Assembly (NCBI GenBank): GCA_019119045.1
Contig: DWXS01000083.1
Coordinates: 1-64,000, forward strand
Length of the DNA stretch: 64,000 nt
From: Candidatus Mailhella merdavium
GTDB lineage: Bacteria; Desulfobacterota; Desulfovibrionia; Desulfovibrionales; Desulfovibrionaceae
Direction of reading: 5' to 3'
Part shown: positions 8,136 through 16,665 of the stretch, piece after piece
How positions within the stretch are numbered: the first letter of the stretch is position 1
How the letters are laid out: each line of letters opens with the position of its first letter
Translations under genes and position numbers: made by a program
The notes under the pieces: model-generated
What the model saw: the letters and a program-made list of their open reading frames with translations, nothing else
The model's database searches: none
What the model was told of the DNA's origin: nothing

Positions 8136-10115
8136 TTAGAGCGTGAGGCCGGCGTCAAATCCCGTATGCACTGCATGGACGATGCTGGAGGCCTTTACGC
8201 AGTCGCCCACATTGATGACGTCGAAGGCAACGTCGGTGAACTGATCGCGTTCCTTCACCAGAGGCTTGGTACCTACGGCGATGATCACGGTGTCGGCGTC
8301 AAGGAACTGTTCGCCGTCGGCGTTCTTCACGCGGGCGCCCTTGTCCGTGATTTCCGTGCAGGTGGTGCTGACCATGGTCTTCACCTTGTTCTTTTCCAGA
8401 TGGATCATGTAGGCCGTACGTTCGGTCAGTTCCGTCTTGGAAGCGAGGTTTTCCGTCATTTCCACAATGGTGGATTCATGGCCGAGCCCGTTGAGGTGTA
8501 TGCCGAGTTCCACGCCGATGGCGCCGCCGCCGATGATGACGACCTTTTTGCCGACTTTGTCTTCATGACCGAATACGTCGAAGGACATCATGGCCTTTTC
8601 CACACCGGGAATGGGGGGCACGATCTGTTCTGCGCCCACGGCCACGATCACGGCGTCGAAATCATTTTCTTCCACGATTTCGCGCGTAGCCTGCGTATTG
8701 TACACCACGGTAATGGCCGGGTGCTTTTTCACCTGATGATCCAGATATTCGTGGAACAGCTTCATTTCCTTCTTGAACCACATGGGATCGGAAAGAAGAG
8801 CCTGTCCGCCGAGCCTGTCGGTCTTTTCATACAGAACGACGGTATGTCCTCTGTCCGCGCAGCTGAGGGCTGCATTCATGCCGGCTACGCCGCCGCCGAT
8901 GACGGCAACCTTCTTGGAGCGTTCCGCCGGAGGAATACGCAGCTTCTGCGCGCTCTGGAACTGAAGCGGGTTGACCATGCAGGTACGGTCATAGCTGGGA
9001 TAGGTGAGCAGGTGCAGATCCTTGGAAATGGCGACACGACGGCCGTGGTCGAGGCAGTAGTCGCAGCGCAGGCAGGGACGGATGTCGTCTTCACGGCCTT
9101 CCTTGGCCTTTTTGATGATATCCGGATCGGCCATGGCGGAACGTCCCATGAGAACGTAGTCGGCCTGACCCTTGGCAAGAACTTCTTCTGCGATTTCAGG
9201 ATTATAGATGCCGCCGACCACGCCGATCGGAATTTTGACGCCGGACTTTTTGACGATTTCGCTGGCCCAGGCATTGTGAGCAACGGGATCGAAGCCGGTG
9301 GGGTGCATCTTGGGCCGGGTGAGGGCGTCGATGCGGTGGCCGCAGGTGATATGCACCATATCCACATAGGGTTCGAAGATCTTGACCTGTTCGGCCGTTT
9401 CTTCAGGCATGATGCCGCCTTCCACACCGTCCGTGCCGTTCAGGCGCAGTTCGATGAGCAGGCTGTCTCCCACGACGCGGCGGATTTCCTTGAGGATCAT
9501 CAGCGGGAAGCGGCAGCGGTTTTCGATGGAGCCGCCGAATTCGTCGGTACGGTGGTTGGTAAGAGGCGAAAGGAAGTAGTTGATCAGCCAGCCGTGGGCA
9601 AAGTGCAGCATCAGGCCGTCAAAGTTGGCGATCTGCGCCCAGTGGGCGTATTCGCCGAACAGCGTTGCGACTTCTTCCATATCTTCCCGCGTGGCGGCCT
9701 TGGAACCGAGATGGGGTTCGTCGTCCGCGGAAATCTTCTTGAAGCCTGCGCGCATGTAGGGGCCGCCGTGGATGAATTCCGCAAAGGTTCTGCCGTTGTA
9801 GGCGTGAACGGCGCGCTGAAGACGCTGGAAATTCATCTGGTTGCAGGTTTTGGGGTTCAGGTTGAAGCAATGTTCGTGACTGCCGTCGATCGGCACTTCC
9901 ATGGGCAGGGCAACGGACGAGAAGCCGCCTTCGATGAAGCGCATCCAGAAGTCGATGCCGAAGGTATTGATACGGCCGTCGCTGTCTTCGCCGCCGCCGG
10001 TCGCACCGGTTCCGATAGGAGCCACACGCACGCGGTTGTTGAAGCGAACCTTGTTTTTGCCGACATACATCGGCTCAAAAAGATGGGGATATTTTTCCTT
10101 ATACACGGGTTTCAT
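8136..10115 (-). CDS. NADH:flavin oxidoreductase, FMN/[4Fe-4S]/FAD (copy 3)
   Basis: This 659-aa copy is highly similar to copies 2 and 4 throughout. The start at 10115 follows AAGGAG; the longer frame to 10244 only reads into the upstream gene. It has the FMN barrel with HFAHGW, cysteines C-x2-C-x2-C-x24-C (PCLRCDYC), a FAD fold VIGGGVAGMNAAL and an NAD(P) fold VIIGGGAIGVELG. It is the last gene of module B, about 30 bases after copy 4. Two almost colinear copies side by side could be sequential enzymes, isozymes for different substrates, or a heteromeric enzyme such as the BaiCD/BaiH pair. The sequence does not decide between these. Confidence 0.92.
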   Translation of the reverse strand: MKPVYKEKYPHLFEPMYVGKNKVRFNNRVRVAPIGTGATGGGEDSDGRINTFGIDFWMRFIEGGFSSVALPMEVPIDGSHEHCFNLNPKTCNQMNFQRLQRAVHAYNGRTFAEFIHGGPYMRAGFKKISADDEPHLGSKAATREDMEEVATLFGEYAHWAQIANFDGLMLHFAHGWLINYFLSPLTNHRTDEFGGSIENRCRFPLMILKEIRRVVGDSLLIELRLNGTDGVEGGIMPEETAEQVKIFEPYVDMVHITCGHRIDALTRPKMHPTGFDPVAHNAWASEIVKKSGVKIPIGVVGGIYNPEIAEEVLAKGQADYVLMGRSAMADPDIIKKAKEGREDDIRPCLRCDYCLDHGRRVAISKDLHLLTYPSYDRTCMVNPLQFQSAQKLRIPPAERSKKVAVIGGGVAGMNAALSCADRGHTVVLYEKTDRLGGQALLSDPMWFKKEMKLFHEYLDHQVKKHPAITVVYNTQATREIVEENDFDAVIVAVGAEQIVPPIPGVEKAMMSFDVFGHEDKVGKKVVIIGGGAIGVELGIHLNGLGHESTIVEMTENLASKTELTERTAYMIHLEKNKVKTMVSTTCTEITDKGARVKNADGEQFLDADTVIIAVGTKPLVKERDQFTDVAFDVINVGDCVKASSIVHAVHTGFDAGLTL

Positions 10116-10146
10116 AACAGTTCTCCTTATCGACTGAAGTCGGAGA

Positions 10147-12126
10147 TCAGAGGGTGAGGCCGGCGTCGAAGCCGGTATGCGTGGCATGGACGATGCTGGA
10201 GGCACACACGCAGTCGCCCACGCTGATGACGTCGAACGCGACATCCTTGAACTGATCGCGTTCCTTTGCCAGAGGCCTGGTGCCCACGGCGATGATCACG
10301 GTGTCGGCGTCAAGGAACTGTTCGCCGTCGGCGTTCTTCACGCGGGCGCCCTTGTCCGTGATTTCCGTGCAGGTGGTGTTGACCATGGTCTTCACGCCGG
10401 TTTTATCCAGCCAGGTCAGATAATCGGTGCGTTCCGTGAGCTGAGCCTTGGCGGCAATGTATTCGGCCATTTCCACAATGGTGGATTCATGCCCGAGGCC
10501 GTTGAGATGTATGGCGAGTTCCACGCCGATGGCGCCGCCGCCGATGATGACGACCTTTTTGCCGACCTTGTCTTCATGGCCGAACACATCGAAGGACATC
10601 ATGGCCTTTTCCACACCGGGAACGGGAGGCACGATCTGTTCTGCGCCCACGGCCACGATTACGGCGTCGAAGTCATTTTCTTCCACGATTTCGCGCGTGG
10701 CCTGCGTGTTGTACACCACGGTAATGGCAGGACGCTTCTTGACCTGATGTTCCAGATATTCGTGGTACAGCTTCATTTCCTTCTTGAACCACATGGGATC
10801 GGAAAGAAGGGCCTGTCCGCCGAGCCTGTCGGTCTTTTCATAGAGGACGACTTCATGTCCTCTGTCCGCGCAGCACATGGCTGCGTTCATGCCGGCCACG
10901 CCGCCGCCGATGACGGCAACCTTCTTGGAACGTTCCGCCGGAGGAATACGCAGTTTTTCCGCGCTCTGGAACTGCAAGGGGTTGGTCATGCACTGGCGGT
11001 CGTAGCTGGGGTAGGCAAGCAGGTGCAGATCTTTGGAAATGGCGACGCGACGGCCGTGGTCCATGCAGTAGTTGCAGCGCAGGCAGGGACGGATATCGTC
11101 TTCCCGGCCTTCCTTCGCTTTTTTGACCAGTTCCGGATCGGCCATGGCGGAACGGGCCATGAGGATATAGTCGGCCTGACCTTTGGCAAGCACTTCTTCC
11201 GCAACCGCAGGATCGTAGACGCCGCCCACCAGACCGATGGGAATCTTGACGCCGGACTTCTTGACGATTTCACTGGCCCAGGCGTTGTGCGCCATGGGAT
11301 GGAAGCCGGTGGGGTGCATCTTGGGCCGGGTGAGGGCGTCGATGCGGTGGCCGCAGGTAATATGGGCCATATCGATATAGGGTTCAAAAATCTTCAGCTG
11401 TTCGGCGCACTCTTCGGGAGTGATGCCGCCTTCGACCGCGTCGCTGCCGTTGATGCGCAGTTCAATGAGCAGATTGTCGCCGACGGTTTCACGGATGGCT
11501 TTGATTACCATCAGCGGGAAGCGGCAGCGGTTTTCGATGGAGCCGCCGAATTCGTCGGTACGATGGTTGGTAAGGGGAGAAAGGAAATAGTTGAACAGCC
11601 AGCCGTGCCCGTAGTGCAGCAGAATACCGTCAAAATTGGCAATCTGCGCCCAATGAGCATATTCGGCGAACAGGGCGGCGATTTCTTCCAGATCTTCCCT
11701 TGTGGCGGCCTTGGAACCGAGATGGGGTTCGTCGTCTGCGGAAATCTTCTTGAAGCCCGCGCGCATGTAGGGGCCGCCGTGGATGTATTCCACGAAGGTC
11801 TTGCCGTTGAAGGCATGAACGGCGCGCTGGAGACGCTGGAAGTTCATCTGGTTGCAGGTTTTGGGGTTCAGATTGAACATATGTTCGTGACTGCCGTCGA
11901 TCGGCACTTCCATAGGCAGGGTTACCCGAGAGAAGCCGCCCTGAATATAGCGCATCCAGTAGTCGATGCCGAAGGTATTGATACGGCCGTCGCTGTCTTC
12001 GCCGCCGCCCGTTGCGCCGGAACCTATGGGTGCGACGTTGAAGCGGTTGTTGAAGCGCACCTTGTTTTTCCCGGCATACATGGGTTCAAAAAGGTGAGGA
12101 TATTTTTCCTTGTAAATGGGCTTCAT
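10147..12126 (-). CDS. NADH:flavin oxidoreductase, FMN/[4Fe-4S]/FAD (copy 4)
   Basis: This 659-aa copy has the same domain order as copies 2 and 3. The start ATG follows AAAAGGAG. HYGHGW carries the substrate-binding His pair with Trp at the usual Tyr position. The cysteines are PCLRCNYC plus a fourth 24 residues later, and two Rossmann folds follow. It sits between the exported esterase and copy 3 in module B. I infer a cytoplasmic reductase for an unsaturated acid released by the esterase and imported by the DASS transporter. Confidence 0.92.
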   Translation of the reverse strand: MKPIYKEKYPHLFEPMYAGKNKVRFNNRFNVAPIGSGATGGGEDSDGRINTFGIDYWMRYIQGGFSRVTLPMEVPIDGSHEHMFNLNPKTCNQMNFQRLQRAVHAFNGKTFVEYIHGGPYMRAGFKKISADDEPHLGSKAATREDLEEIAALFAEYAHWAQIANFDGILLHYGHGWLFNYFLSPLTNHRTDEFGGSIENRCRFPLMVIKAIRETVGDNLLIELRINGSDAVEGGITPEECAEQLKIFEPYIDMAHITCGHRIDALTRPKMHPTGFHPMAHNAWASEIVKKSGVKIPIGLVGGVYDPAVAEEVLAKGQADYILMARSAMADPELVKKAKEGREDDIRPCLRCNYCMDHGRRVAISKDLHLLAYPSYDRQCMTNPLQFQSAEKLRIPPAERSKKVAVIGGGVAGMNAAMCCADRGHEVVLYEKTDRLGGQALLSDPMWFKKEMKLYHEYLEHQVKKRPAITVVYNTQATREIVEENDFDAVIVAVGAEQIVPPVPGVEKAMMSFDVFGHEDKVGKKVVIIGGGAIGVELAIHLNGLGHESTIVEMAEYIAAKAQLTERTDYLTWLDKTGVKTMVNTTCTEITDKGARVKNADGEQFLDADTVIIAVGTRPLAKERDQFKDVAFDVISVGDCVCASSIVHATHTGFDAGLTL

Positions 12127-12175
12127 ATAAACTCCTTTTAATTGGGGGCTTCAATGATGACAGGGGCGCGGGATC

Positions 12176-13705
12176 TTATTTTTCCGAGTCCTTACGCGAA
12201 TCGAGAATCTTTTGCACAACAGCCTTTTCCTGAGCGATATCCGCCATGGGAGCCTTGTCGACACCGAGCAGGAAACGGAAGTTGGCCGCAAAGTCGTAGG
12301 TAAGATGAACGGGGTGATCGGAAATATAGGCAGAGAGAGCGTTTTCTGCGTAGTTTTTACCGTAGAACTTTTCGGCCAGGAACTTGATCGGGGCCATGAG
12401 CTGACCGTCTTCCGCCATGAAGGGCTGAGGCACGCCGTCTTCCCTGGCACCGGAAAGCGAGAGAGGCGCGTTGTTCTGTACGTTAAGGCTGCGGCCGTCA
12501 AAGCGCAGATCTGCCGTTTTTCCGTCGGCGGAAAGGGTGAGTTCCGTGCCGGGGAAGGCCGCGGGCAGGAAGGTGACGGGAACAAACAGCATGCCGTCTT
12601 TTTCCATGACGCTTCCCCCGGGGAGGGAGACAAGGCTGTTGTTCACATAGGCTTTGGTCGCTCCGGCGGCAATCGCTACGGCATTTTTATCGGGAACTAC
12701 GGGAGAGACGGGCGTCACTTTTACGATTTTTCCGTCCTTTCTCTGGAAGCCCGAAAGAAATTCATCCCAGAGAAAATCCGGCCAGACGTCGTCCTGACGC
12801 TTGTAACCTTCCCCATGCCCTTCATTCACGATGGTATAGGAATACAGATCCTGATTGTCCTTCCCCTCGTATATGGCGACGTTGCGCTTCATATCCAGAT
12901 GGAAAAGGGGCGTTTTCGTGCAGCCGTTTACGTTCAGCCACAGCGATTTCATGGTTTCGTCCATGGAATGGCGCAGTTTCTGCTTTTCTTCAAGGGGAAT
13001 GACGCTCTGGTATTCGTCGTTGGTTATTTTGTACTGTTGATAGGAAGAGGGAAGTCCGGCCATACAGTCGAGTTCCCCATGCAGACGCAGAGAGGGAACG
13101 GGCTTCAGGGGCTTTCTGACGAATTCGCCGCTTGCTTCATCCATCAGGATGGAAGGCAGCGTAGGCCCGTCCGTGGGGGCGATTGCCGCAAAGATATCGG
13201 CATGTTTGAAGGCAAAAGTGGTACTCATGTTGTCGCCCATGGAGACGCCGGTCAGATAGATGCGGCTCCTGTCGACAGAGAGCGTGTCGCACATCTTTTC
13301 GATGACCATGTTGAGAAAACGCACGTCGTCGGGAGACTCAGGGAGCTTTCCCAGTTCCCAGATGTTCCACCAGCGGGGTTTCACGGCTTCGGGAAATACC
13401 GCGATGAAGCCCGCCCGCTCGGCTGTTGAACTCCAAGCGTTGCGATATGCTTCGTTCGGGCCGCCGAAGCCGTGCAGTCCCACGACCATGGGGCTTGGAA
13501 CGCCTTCACAGCGTTTGGGAACGTAAACTTTCCATGTGCGGTCGAAACCGTCGAGTTTGGCAGTATATTCGCGCATGGACGCGGGATCGATTTGAACAGT
13601 CGAAGCCTTTGCGGGCGCATCCGTTTTCTGTGCAGCCCGGGCATCCGTATGACAGGAAAGTGTCAGCAGACCCAGAACAAGAAAAGCCAACGCCGTATTT
13701 TTCAT
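12176..13705 (-). CDS. Exported PHB-depolymerase/LpqC-type esterase with C-terminal stalk-like domain
   Basis: This is a 509-aa exported hydrolase. The first 24 residues form a signal peptide (MKNTALAFLVLGLLTLSCH), with Ala-Arg-Ala before the mature part; a Cys within it could make it a lipoprotein. Residues about 50-380 are an alpha/beta hydrolase with GLHGFGG, the nucleophile box GVSMG, a likely acid residue in HGELD and a His in NEGHGEG. This fits polyhydroxybutyrate depolymerase, LpqC and feruloyl-esterase relatives. The last about 115 residues resemble the copper-amine-oxidase N-terminal-like 'stalk' domain (AYVNNSLVSLPGG, LFVPVTFLPAAF, LMAPIKFLAEKF). The start at 13705 is chosen because it begins the signal peptide. 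It sits between a transporter and two reductases, so ester cleavage outside the cytoplasm may feed the pathway. Confidence 0.82.
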   Translation of the reverse strand: MKNTALAFLVLGLLTLSCHTDARAAQKTDAPAKASTVQIDPASMREYTAKLDGFDRTWKVYVPKRCEGVPSPMVVGLHGFGGPNEAYRNAWSSTAERAGFIAVFPEAVKPRWWNIWELGKLPESPDDVRFLNMVIEKMCDTLSVDRSRIYLTGVSMGDNMSTTFAFKHADIFAAIAPTDGPTLPSILMDEASGEFVRKPLKPVPSLRLHGELDCMAGLPSSYQQYKITNDEYQSVIPLEEKQKLRHSMDETMKSLWLNVNGCTKTPLFHLDMKRNVAIYEGKDNQDLYSYTIVNEGHGEGYKRQDDVWPDFLWDEFLSGFQRKDGKIVKVTPVSPVVPDKNAVAIAAGATKAYVNNSLVSLPGGSVMEKDGMLFVPVTFLPAAFPGTELTLSADGKTADLRFDGRSLNVQNNAPLSLSGAREDGVPQPFMAEDGQLMAPIKFLAEKFYGKNYAENALSAYISDHPVHLTYDFAANFRFLLGVDKAPMADIAQEKAVVQKILDSRKDSEK

Positions 13706-13760
13706 TGAGTCATCCTCATATCTTTGTTTCGCATAAATTGAAACAGTGCGGGAAGGGGGA

Positions 13761-13797
13761 GATGCCCCGGCTTTTTCCGCCGGGGCATCTTTTTTTA
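13761..13797 (+). terminator. Terminator-like hairpin pointing against the operon
   Basis: An 11-bp perfect stem (GATGCCCCGGC / GCCGGGGCATC) is followed by seven T on the plus strand, directly after the DASS stop codon. Both neighbours are on the minus strand, so it would block antisense transcription or act as a stabilising or processing stem within the module B message. Confidence 0.55.
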
Positions 13798-15237
13798 TCA
13801 GAATGCCAGCTTCATGAGCGGATAGCCAACGAAGGACAGTAGTAATATATTGAAAATCCAGAAGAAGGTGGCATATCTGATGACCGTACCCTGATGGATC
13901 CATTCCGTATCGCCGTACAGGATGGAAGCCGTGGTAGCAGCGGCTGGAGTGGCGATACCCAGAGTACAGGAAAGGATGAGACAGGCAAGCATGGCCTGAG
14001 GGTCAACACTGCCGTTGGCCACGGCAAGAGTGTAGGCGATAGGGGCGAATGTTGCAGCGCAGGCGTTGTTGTTGGTGAGCTGGGTACATAAAGTTGTGGT
14101 GGCGATGACAATGAAGACCATAAGCTGTCCGCTGAAGCCCGCAAGGATGGGTTCGCATATATCGCCAATCCACTTTGTGACGCCGGTGGCTTCAAATGCG
14201 CCGGTAATCCTGAGAACGGAAGCAACCAGGAAGAGCGCGGGCCAGGCAACGGACTTGCTCATGATTTCCTTCAGACCGATGCCTTCTTTGAAACTGAGCA
14301 TCAGATATATACCGATGTAGGCAAGCAGAATGCCGTTGTTGCCCATGGCCTTGAGGAATTTTGTGGTGATCCAGTCCTTGGGAGTGATGTTCGGCAGAAG
14401 CAGCAGGACGATAAGTCCCACGAAGGACCACAGAATGGTCTTCTGATAGGTGGAAAGCTCTTCATTGAAGTGCATGCGTTCCCTGCTGGTCAGGATGGGC
14501 GTTAGATCAACCTTGAAGACATACTTCACCATGAAGAGAACGAAGAAAATGGAGAGTAATAGGAGGAAGCAGGTCACGCCCACATAGGCAGTAAGATTGA
14601 TTTCCTGACCACCGCTCAACTGCTCATACACGCCGAACACGATGGCAGGAAGGCTCTTGAAGGGGAGCATCATGTAGGCAATGTCCGCCACATACAACAT
14701 TGCCAGAAGCAGAATCATGGGGAAGACGTCGCCGGGTTTGTAGCCGTACTGTCGACATACTTCCTTAATCAGGGGGAAGGCCACGAGTACGGCGGCGGTC
14801 ATGGTCAGCATGGTCGCCAGGGCGCACATGGCAATGCAGAGCATGAAGATCAGCACATAGGGTCTACCTGCCACAATGGGAACGCTGATGATGCGTCGCG
14901 CAACATATTCGGCAATCCCCGCAGAATTGATAATGCTGGCCACCATACAGAAGAAGAGCAGAAGAAGAAAGGTGTTGTTGCCGAAGGCTCCGCCCAGCAC
15001 GGTATCCATGGGTTGCGGGAGTGTCATGCCCAGTACGACAAGTCCCATGAAAGACGGCCAGATCATGTCGATGAAGAGCCAGCCGTACAGTACGCCGAAG
15101 AAGACGCCGACAACGGCCAGACCTTCAGAAGTGAGGCCTTCCGGCGGCGTAATGATTCGAAATACAAACATGATCAGTATCATTGCGACCAGATTCAGAT
15201 AGAATTTTGGGCCGTTTTTACTGATTGCCAAAACCAT
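13798..15237 (-). CDS. DASS/SLC13-family carboxylate:sodium symporter (second copy)
   Basis: This 479-aa membrane protein is colinear with the transporter at 3976-5415. Shared parts include NNNACAATFAPIAYTLAVAN, the TPAAATTASILYGDTEWI region and many transmembrane segments. The ATG follows GGAGG at a normal spacing. It is the first gene of module B (transporter, esterase, two reductases) and is divergent from LysR 3. By family it imports a carboxylate with sodium; which one is unknown. Confidence 0.9.
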   Translation of the reverse strand: MVLAISKNGPKFYLNLVAMILIMFVFRIITPPEGLTSEGLAVVGVFFGVLYGWLFIDMIWPSFMGLVVLGMTLPQPMDTVLGGAFGNNTFLLLLFFCMVASIINSAGIAEYVARRIISVPIVAGRPYVLIFMLCIAMCALATMLTMTAAVLVAFPLIKEVCRQYGYKPGDVFPMILLLAMLYVADIAYMMLPFKSLPAIVFGVYEQLSGGQEINLTAYVGVTCFLLLLSIFFVLFMVKYVFKVDLTPILTSRERMHFNEELSTYQKTILWSFVGLIVLLLLPNITPKDWITTKFLKAMGNNGILLAYIGIYLMLSFKEGIGLKEIMSKSVAWPALFLVASVLRITGAFEATGVTKWIGDICEPILAGFSGQLMVFIVIATTTLCTQLTNNNACAATFAPIAYTLAVANGSVDPQAMLACLILSCTLGIATPAAATTASILYGDTEWIHQGTVIRYATFFWIFNILLLSFVGYPLMKLAF

Positions 15238-15765
15238 GTCCTACCTCCGTATGGTTGTTGGTACATATATGTCCCGACTTGCGTTCGGAACATGTCCTTC
15301 TATGAACCTATGCCCTGCGGCAGGCCGTGAGTCGGCGTGTGAAAAGGCCTGCGGAGACATATTGAAGCGGAAGGCTGGGGAATGTATCCATCAGAAAAGA
15401 CACACTTCTTTTTTATTAATGACAATCATTAGATAGTTCTTTGATAAAAATAAAATATTAATAATCAATGGCCGGCTATCAGCCGGAGTTATATGCGGGG
15501 AAAAACTGTACGGTTGCGTACAGAAGACGCGGATGCTACCCTGAAACGGGGGTTCAGATGGTCACGTTCCGGAGGATTTTCGGGCACGGAGTTCGTGTGC
15601 GACATCTCGCCTGCCGGAATATTTCAGAGGGGGCCCTGCTTGTTTTTCGGATGCAGTCTGCGTGTCGACCGAACGCCCGTATGCCGGGAAGAGGCGGTAC
15701 AAAGGATTGTTCGGAAAGAAGCGGAAGGCCCGGGCAGTATTCCGACTTCAGAAAAAAGGTGGCAT
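15238..15765. other. Long divergent promoter region between DASS 2 and LysR 3
   Basis: This stretch of 528 bases is without a convincing gene. An in-frame extension of LysR 3 back to 15493 exists, but it has no homologous counterpart in the two other LysR paralogues. The stretch holds the conserved operator candidate at 15452-15481 and an AT-rich segment around 15410-15470. Confidence 0.5.
15452..15481. promoter_or_regulatory. Shared LysR-type operator candidate (module B)
   Basis: This is the counterpart of 5611-5640, with 25 of 30 identical positions in an otherwise unalignable intergenic region. It lies about 215 bases upstream of DASS 2. Conservation only here points to a protein-binding site. 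Confidence 0.5.
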
Positions 15766-16665
15766 ATGCGTCTGGAACAACTTGAATATTTCGTTGCAGC
15801 GGCGGAAAGCGGCTCCATAAGAGCGGCGGCTCAGCGGCTTAAGATTTCGCAGCCCGCAGTATCCGCCGCACTCCGCAGCCTGGAAGATGAGGTGGGAGGA
15901 CATCTGTTCGGGCGGGGAAGTCAGGGGATCTCCCTGACCGCACTCGGTCGTCAGACCTGTGAGGATGCCAGGAAGATTATGGAACTGGTGCAGGGAATAC
16001 GGGCCAGAGGCGGGAATGCCGGCGTTCCCGGAACGGCGCAGATCTGCGCGCAGCCCCTTTTATCCTTTCATCTGACAGGAAGAATCATCGTACCGTTCAG
16101 GGAGCTGCATCCGAATATTGATGTTTTTGTGCGCAATGTGCCGAATACGGACATCATTGACGAACTGAAAAGTGCCCGCTCCTCCATTGCGGTCACGCTG
16201 GTGGCTCTGGGCCTCAAAATACGGGAGCAGGTTCGTGCGCTCGGGTATGAGATCGTGCATCTGTACACCGACGAGAGGAGAATGTTCATCGGCGCAAGCC
16301 ATCCTCTGGCAGGGCGAAAGGCCTTGAGTATGGAAGATTTGCAAAGTCTGCGCATCGCCTACTATTCTCACGGTTCGGATAATGTTTCACGCCGTTATGC
16401 GCCGTACTTCGGCGGGGAATACCGTCTGGCCAATCGTGAGGACATTCTGGATCTGGTGCTGCGCAACGAGGCTGTGTTCATTCAGGCGGGGCATATGTTC
16501 CGCCATGATTACCGTGTGGCAAAGGGTATGATCGTGGAACGGAAGATTCCTTTGCCGGAACTCGATCACAGTGTGCCCATAGCCGCCATTCATACTCCGG
16601 ATCTTTCTCCTGCGGAAAAGCTGCTCTGGGAGTATCTGCTGGCTCACTTTTCCGAAGGGTTATAA
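15766..16665 (+). CDS. LysR-family transcriptional regulator 3
   Basis: This 299-aa regulator has an HTH (SIRAAAQRLKISQPAVSAALRSLE) and an effector domain. I chose 15766 because the protein then starts MRLEQL like both paralogues and has the same length; AAAGGTGG lies upstream. It is divergent from module B and likely controls it. The stop codon overlaps the end of the convergent sigma-54 activator by six bases. Confidence 0.9.
   Translation: MRLEQLEYFVAAAESGSIRAAAQRLKISQPAVSAALRSLEDEVGGHLFGRGSQGISLTALGRQTCEDARKIMELVQGIRARGGNAGVPGTAQICAQPLLSFHLTGRIIVPFRELHPNIDVFVRNVPNTDIIDELKSARSSIAVTLVALGLKIREQVRALGYEIVHLYTDERRMFIGASHPLAGRKALSMEDLQSLRIAYYSHGSDNVSRRYAPYFGGEYRLANREDILDLVLRNEAVFIQAGHMFRHDYRVAKGMIVERKIPLPELDHSVPIAAIHTPDLSPAEKLLWEYLLAHFSEGL

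Noticed and set aside
7696..8139. 147-aa plus-strand open frame
   Set aside because: It overlaps the LysR end and reads through a strong terminator, has no ribosome site and no recognisable family.
228..12141. Long plus-strand open frames (228-1811, 1664-4003, 8097-10157, 10177-12141)
   Set aside because: They lie antisense to the reductase genes, have no ribosome sites, and their products have no domain logic; they arise from GC-biased third positions.
15493..15765. N-terminal extension of LysR 3
   Set aside because: Both paralogues start at MRLEQL and the ATG at 15766 has a ribosome site; the extension is promoter DNA.
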